Positions 61,870 through 64,000 of a stretch of DNA of 64,000 nucleotides are shown one piece after another (position 1 is the stretch's first letter; every line of letters starts with the position of its first letter). Where the stretch lies: the NCBI RefSeq assembly GCF_900176335.1, contig NZ_FWXW01000005.1, positions 226,669 through 290,668 of the forward strand. Direction: 5' to 3'. The position numbers and the translations under genes were made by a program. The stretch is from Papillibacter cinnamivorans DSM 12816. GTDB taxonomy: Bacteria; Bacillota; Clostridia; Oscillospirales; Oscillospiraceae. The notes under the pieces were generated by a model, which saw only the letters and a program-made list of their open reading frames with translations, was not told the origin of the DNA and made no database searches.

Positions 61870-63741
61870 CTATTTAAAATCCGCCAGAATATAAAGCTGG
61901 GCACTGAAATACGTCTGTTTCCCGTCAAAGGAAATACTCGCGCTTTGTACAATGAAGGCAAGCCTTCCCCGGTCGTTTTCCGCCGTGAAAAGCGCCTCCT
62001 CCGGCGTGAGCGCGGACTTGCTTACAGGATAGGTCTCGTACCTGCTGAAAATTTCTCCCGTATCAAAGCGGATCAGCTCTTCCCCGCCCTCTTTGGACAA
62101 AATAATCTTGCCTCCGGTTCCGCCGGGCATTGCCGTCAGGCTGTAGTCCGCACCGTCCCGGCTCAGCCGGCCGATTTCCCGGTTTGTATCTTCCGGGTAA
62201 TTCAGATAAGCCTGGAACAGATACTCATATCCCGCAATATCCACGGGAAGCGCGGCATCGGAATAGACGCTCACCGTGCGGTAAGAGGTTCCGGGCATTG
62301 CGTAAGCGTCAAACCCGAAGGTGTCGTAGAAATCCTCGTATATGGTGAAATCCGCCGGCAGGAAGGAGACACGGTTCAGCTCTCCCGTATTGCCGAGGTA
62401 TTCTACGGAGGAAACGATTTTTTTCCGGTCCGCGTCGGACAGCGAGCCGTTTGGCACCACCGCTCCATCCGCCAGCATTCCGTTTCTTTCGAGGGTACTC
62501 TCCAGCAGCCCGATCTGATTTGACCGGCTCAAGGTAAAAGCGTCTACCGGCGGCAGGATGGAAACGGCGCAAAACGCAATCAGGAGGGCTGCGATGATCC
62601 CGTTTCTTTTCGGAGGCAGTATGCTCAGAACGAGGCCTGCGCAGACGGCGAAGAGCCCGAACAAAATCACGTAATACCTGGAATAGGTCAGGCCTGTATC
62701 CCTCACGGTGAGAAACGAGGAGACAATCTGAAAGAGCACAATGGGTATCAGAACCTTGGGGGAGATCAGCCGGAACAGGGCGGCAAAGCGGTTTTTCATC
62801 CCGGCTGCCAGAATGTTTACCAGGATTACCGTGACGGCATAGGAAATCAGCATGGACTCCAGGAGATTATCGGTCCAGAACTCACTTTGGATGTTCAGAA
62901 GGATATAGGCGGCCAGGATGACGGTAAATACCGACACCAGAGGGATTACGATATAGGAAATCAAAATCTCCAGAAACCTTGGACAGGCCGTCCGCGCGGC
63001 AAGGACCATGTCCCGCTCTTCCCGGCCCGCGGGATCGGGCCCATCTTCCCCTCTTCCCGGATAAACGGGAATCAGGGAGAGAAAAAAGACGGGAGCGAAC
63101 AGGACAAAGACCCAGACCGCCGTATGGGCATAGACCCGGTTGTCCAGGGGCCAGATCAGTCTGTCGATAGCCGCGAGAATGGCGGCGATGCCGCCCATGA
63201 TCACCGCGGAATAAAGGAGGGAATGAAACAGGGACTTAAAGGCGGCCATGAAGCTTTCGCTGAAACCGACGCGGCTGCGGATCACAGGCAGCCAGAGAAA
63301 GGCAAAAACCAGGGCGAAAAGCAAAACCGCCGTACGCACTCCGACCTCGGGACCTGTTATATCCGCATTCCGGACAGCCAAGTAATACGCCGCGGCGGAA
63401 AGAAGGCTTCCTCCCATGAGCAGCAATCGGGCTCCGTGGCCTTTGAAAAAACGCTCCCAGGCCGTTTGCGCTGCCGCCGCGGAGACGGCGCCAACGGCAC
63501 AGGCCAACAGATATTTCGATACATCCCTGTCAGTGCCGATTTCCACGGACAGCATGACCGCGATCGCCAACAGAAACGCGATCGCAAGGGGAAAGCGCGC
63601 CGCCGAGCCGGTTAGCCCTCTGAGCCTCTTTCCCAGACTTATATACCATTTCACGCCGATATTCCTCACTTCCTTCGTCGATTTTCCGCTTTTTCTGTTT
63701 TCTTCTATTATCAGTGTATCATGGAGCGCCTTTTTATGCAT
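61870..63741 (-). CDS. DUF4153 polytopic membrane protein
   Basis: This up to 623-residue protein has about twelve membrane segments in its first about 400 residues (FPLAIAFLLAIAVMLSVEIG, YLLACAVGAVSAAAAQTAWE, VFVLFAPVFFLSLIPVY) and a C-terminal outside domain of about 200 residues. It matches the uncharacterised DUF4153 family. The ATG at 63741 has GAAGGAA eight bases before it; a GTG at 63654 with GTGAGG gives a 594-residue version that starts closer to the first membrane segment. Its job is unknown. Confidence 0.75.
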   Translation of the reverse strand: MHKKALHDTLIIEENRKSGKSTKEVRNIGVKWYISLGKRLRGLTGSAARFPLAIAFLLAIAVMLSVEIGTDRDVSKYLLACAVGAVSAAAAQTAWERFFKGHGARLLLMGGSLLSAAAYYLAVRNADITGPEVGVRTAVLLFALVFAFLWLPVIRSRVGFSESFMAAFKSLFHSLLYSAVIMGGIAAILAAIDRLIWPLDNRVYAHTAVWVFVLFAPVFFLSLIPVYPGRGEDGPDPAGREERDMVLAARTACPRFLEILISYIVIPLVSVFTVILAAYILLNIQSEFWTDNLLESMLISYAVTVILVNILAAGMKNRFAALFRLISPKVLIPIVLFQIVSSFLTVRDTGLTYSRYYVILFGLFAVCAGLVLSILPPKRNGIIAALLIAFCAVSILPPVDAFTLSRSNQIGLLESTLERNGMLADGAVVPNGSLSDADRKKIVSSVEYLGNTGELNRVSFLPADFTIYEDFYDTFGFDAYAMPGTSYRTVSVYSDAALPVDIAGYEYLFQAYLNYPEDTNREIGRLSRDGADYSLTAMPGGTGGKIILSKEGGEELIRFDTGEIFSRYETYPVSKSALTPEEALFTAENDRGRLAFIVQSASISFDGKQTYFSAQLYILADFK

Positions 63742-63827
63742 CCTGTATTTCCTTCGCCCATTGACGCAGTCGGTTCAATTTTTACGCGAAGGCATACACA
63801 GAATTCAAATTTCATGGTATAATAGCC

Positions 63828-64000
63828 GCAAGCCGGCTGTTATACCCGGCTTAACGGCGCGATTTGCTCCCGCCCTTCGGGCGCAACCGCAAACGATGCC
63901 GTATACCACGAAACGCTCCGCGTTTGTGGTATCATACCGCAAGGCGGCTATTTTACCTTGCTTGACGGCGCGATTTGCTCCCGCCCTTCGGGCGCAACCG
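63828..64000. repeat. Structured tandem repeat at the right edge, period 111 bp
   Basis: A 36-bp block is identical at 63854-63889 and 63965-64000, with related sequence before each. It folds as TTGC..CGCCC/GGGCG..GCAA. Between the copies an ATACCAC-AAACGC/GCGTTT-GTGGTAT hairpin lies at 63903-63932. The window ends exactly at the second copy, so the array may continue. Confidence 0.75.

Noticed and set aside
63854..64000. CRISPR array at the right edge
   Set aside because: Only two repeat copies 111 bp apart with a hairpin-bearing spacer are visible; spacing and sequence do not fit a CRISPR and no cas gene is present.

Overview
The window is GC-rich DNA from a Gram-positive, endospore-forming, anaerobic bacterium, most likely a clostridium of the Oscillospiraceae type. 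The evidence is a sporulation phosphatase gene (spoIIE), spoVT, a V/A-type ATPase operon, an rpsF-ssb-rpsR operon, a rimP-nusA-ylxR-ylxQ-infB-rbfA-nrnA-truB-ribF operon in Firmicutes order, and fermentative acyl-CoA and peptide catabolism genes. Species cannot be told from the sequence alone.

Layout. 1-4895: V/A-type ATPase genes C-F-A-B-D. Everything left of about position 1923 is abnormal: on the given strand T is almost absent and A and C are in great excess. Yet subunits C, F and A can still be followed in frame, at normal length and with normal gene overlaps. 4896-7886: an AtoE-type short-chain fatty acid transporter with a long leader, a 158-bp interspersed repeat, and a dCMP-deaminase-like gene. 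7967-16389 (minus): rpsR-ssb-rpsF, galU, a queT-like transporter, a sigma/anti-sigma pair, dusB, a small unknown gene, spoIIE. 16625-18090: an MFS transporter and the second repeat copy. 18104-26863 (minus): the translation/transcription operon and spoVT.

27213-40269 (plus) is a cell-surface polysaccharide locus: a GT2 glycosyltransferase, the four dTDP-rhamnose genes (rfbA, rfbC, rfbB, rfbD), an ABC exporter whose permease carries an extra extracytoplasmic domain, a GtrA protein, a 957-residue O-antigen-ligase-like protein, a polyprenyl-phosphate sugar transferase and a GT4 glycosyltransferase. 40383-50370 is a catabolic island. It has a sigma-54 activator, a thiolase with a recognisable -24/-12 promoter and two identical upstream dyads spaced 42 bp, two paralogous 3-hydroxyacyl dehydrogenases, a GntP-type permease broken by one in-frame TGA, a ketopantoate-reductase-like enzyme, an internally deleted copy of that enzyme, and an enoyl-CoA hydratase.

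50621-60400 (minus) is one long peptide/amino-acid operon: RidA, an aminotransferase, an M29/NicX-like hydrolase, an M20 dipeptidase, and a complete dipeptide ABC importer. It is read from a consensus promoter with a 22-bp palindrome just upstream and diverges from a YheO/DauR-like regulator. The window ends with a small DUF6774-like gene, a DUF4153 membrane protein and the start of a structured tandem repeat (period 111 bp) that runs off the right edge.
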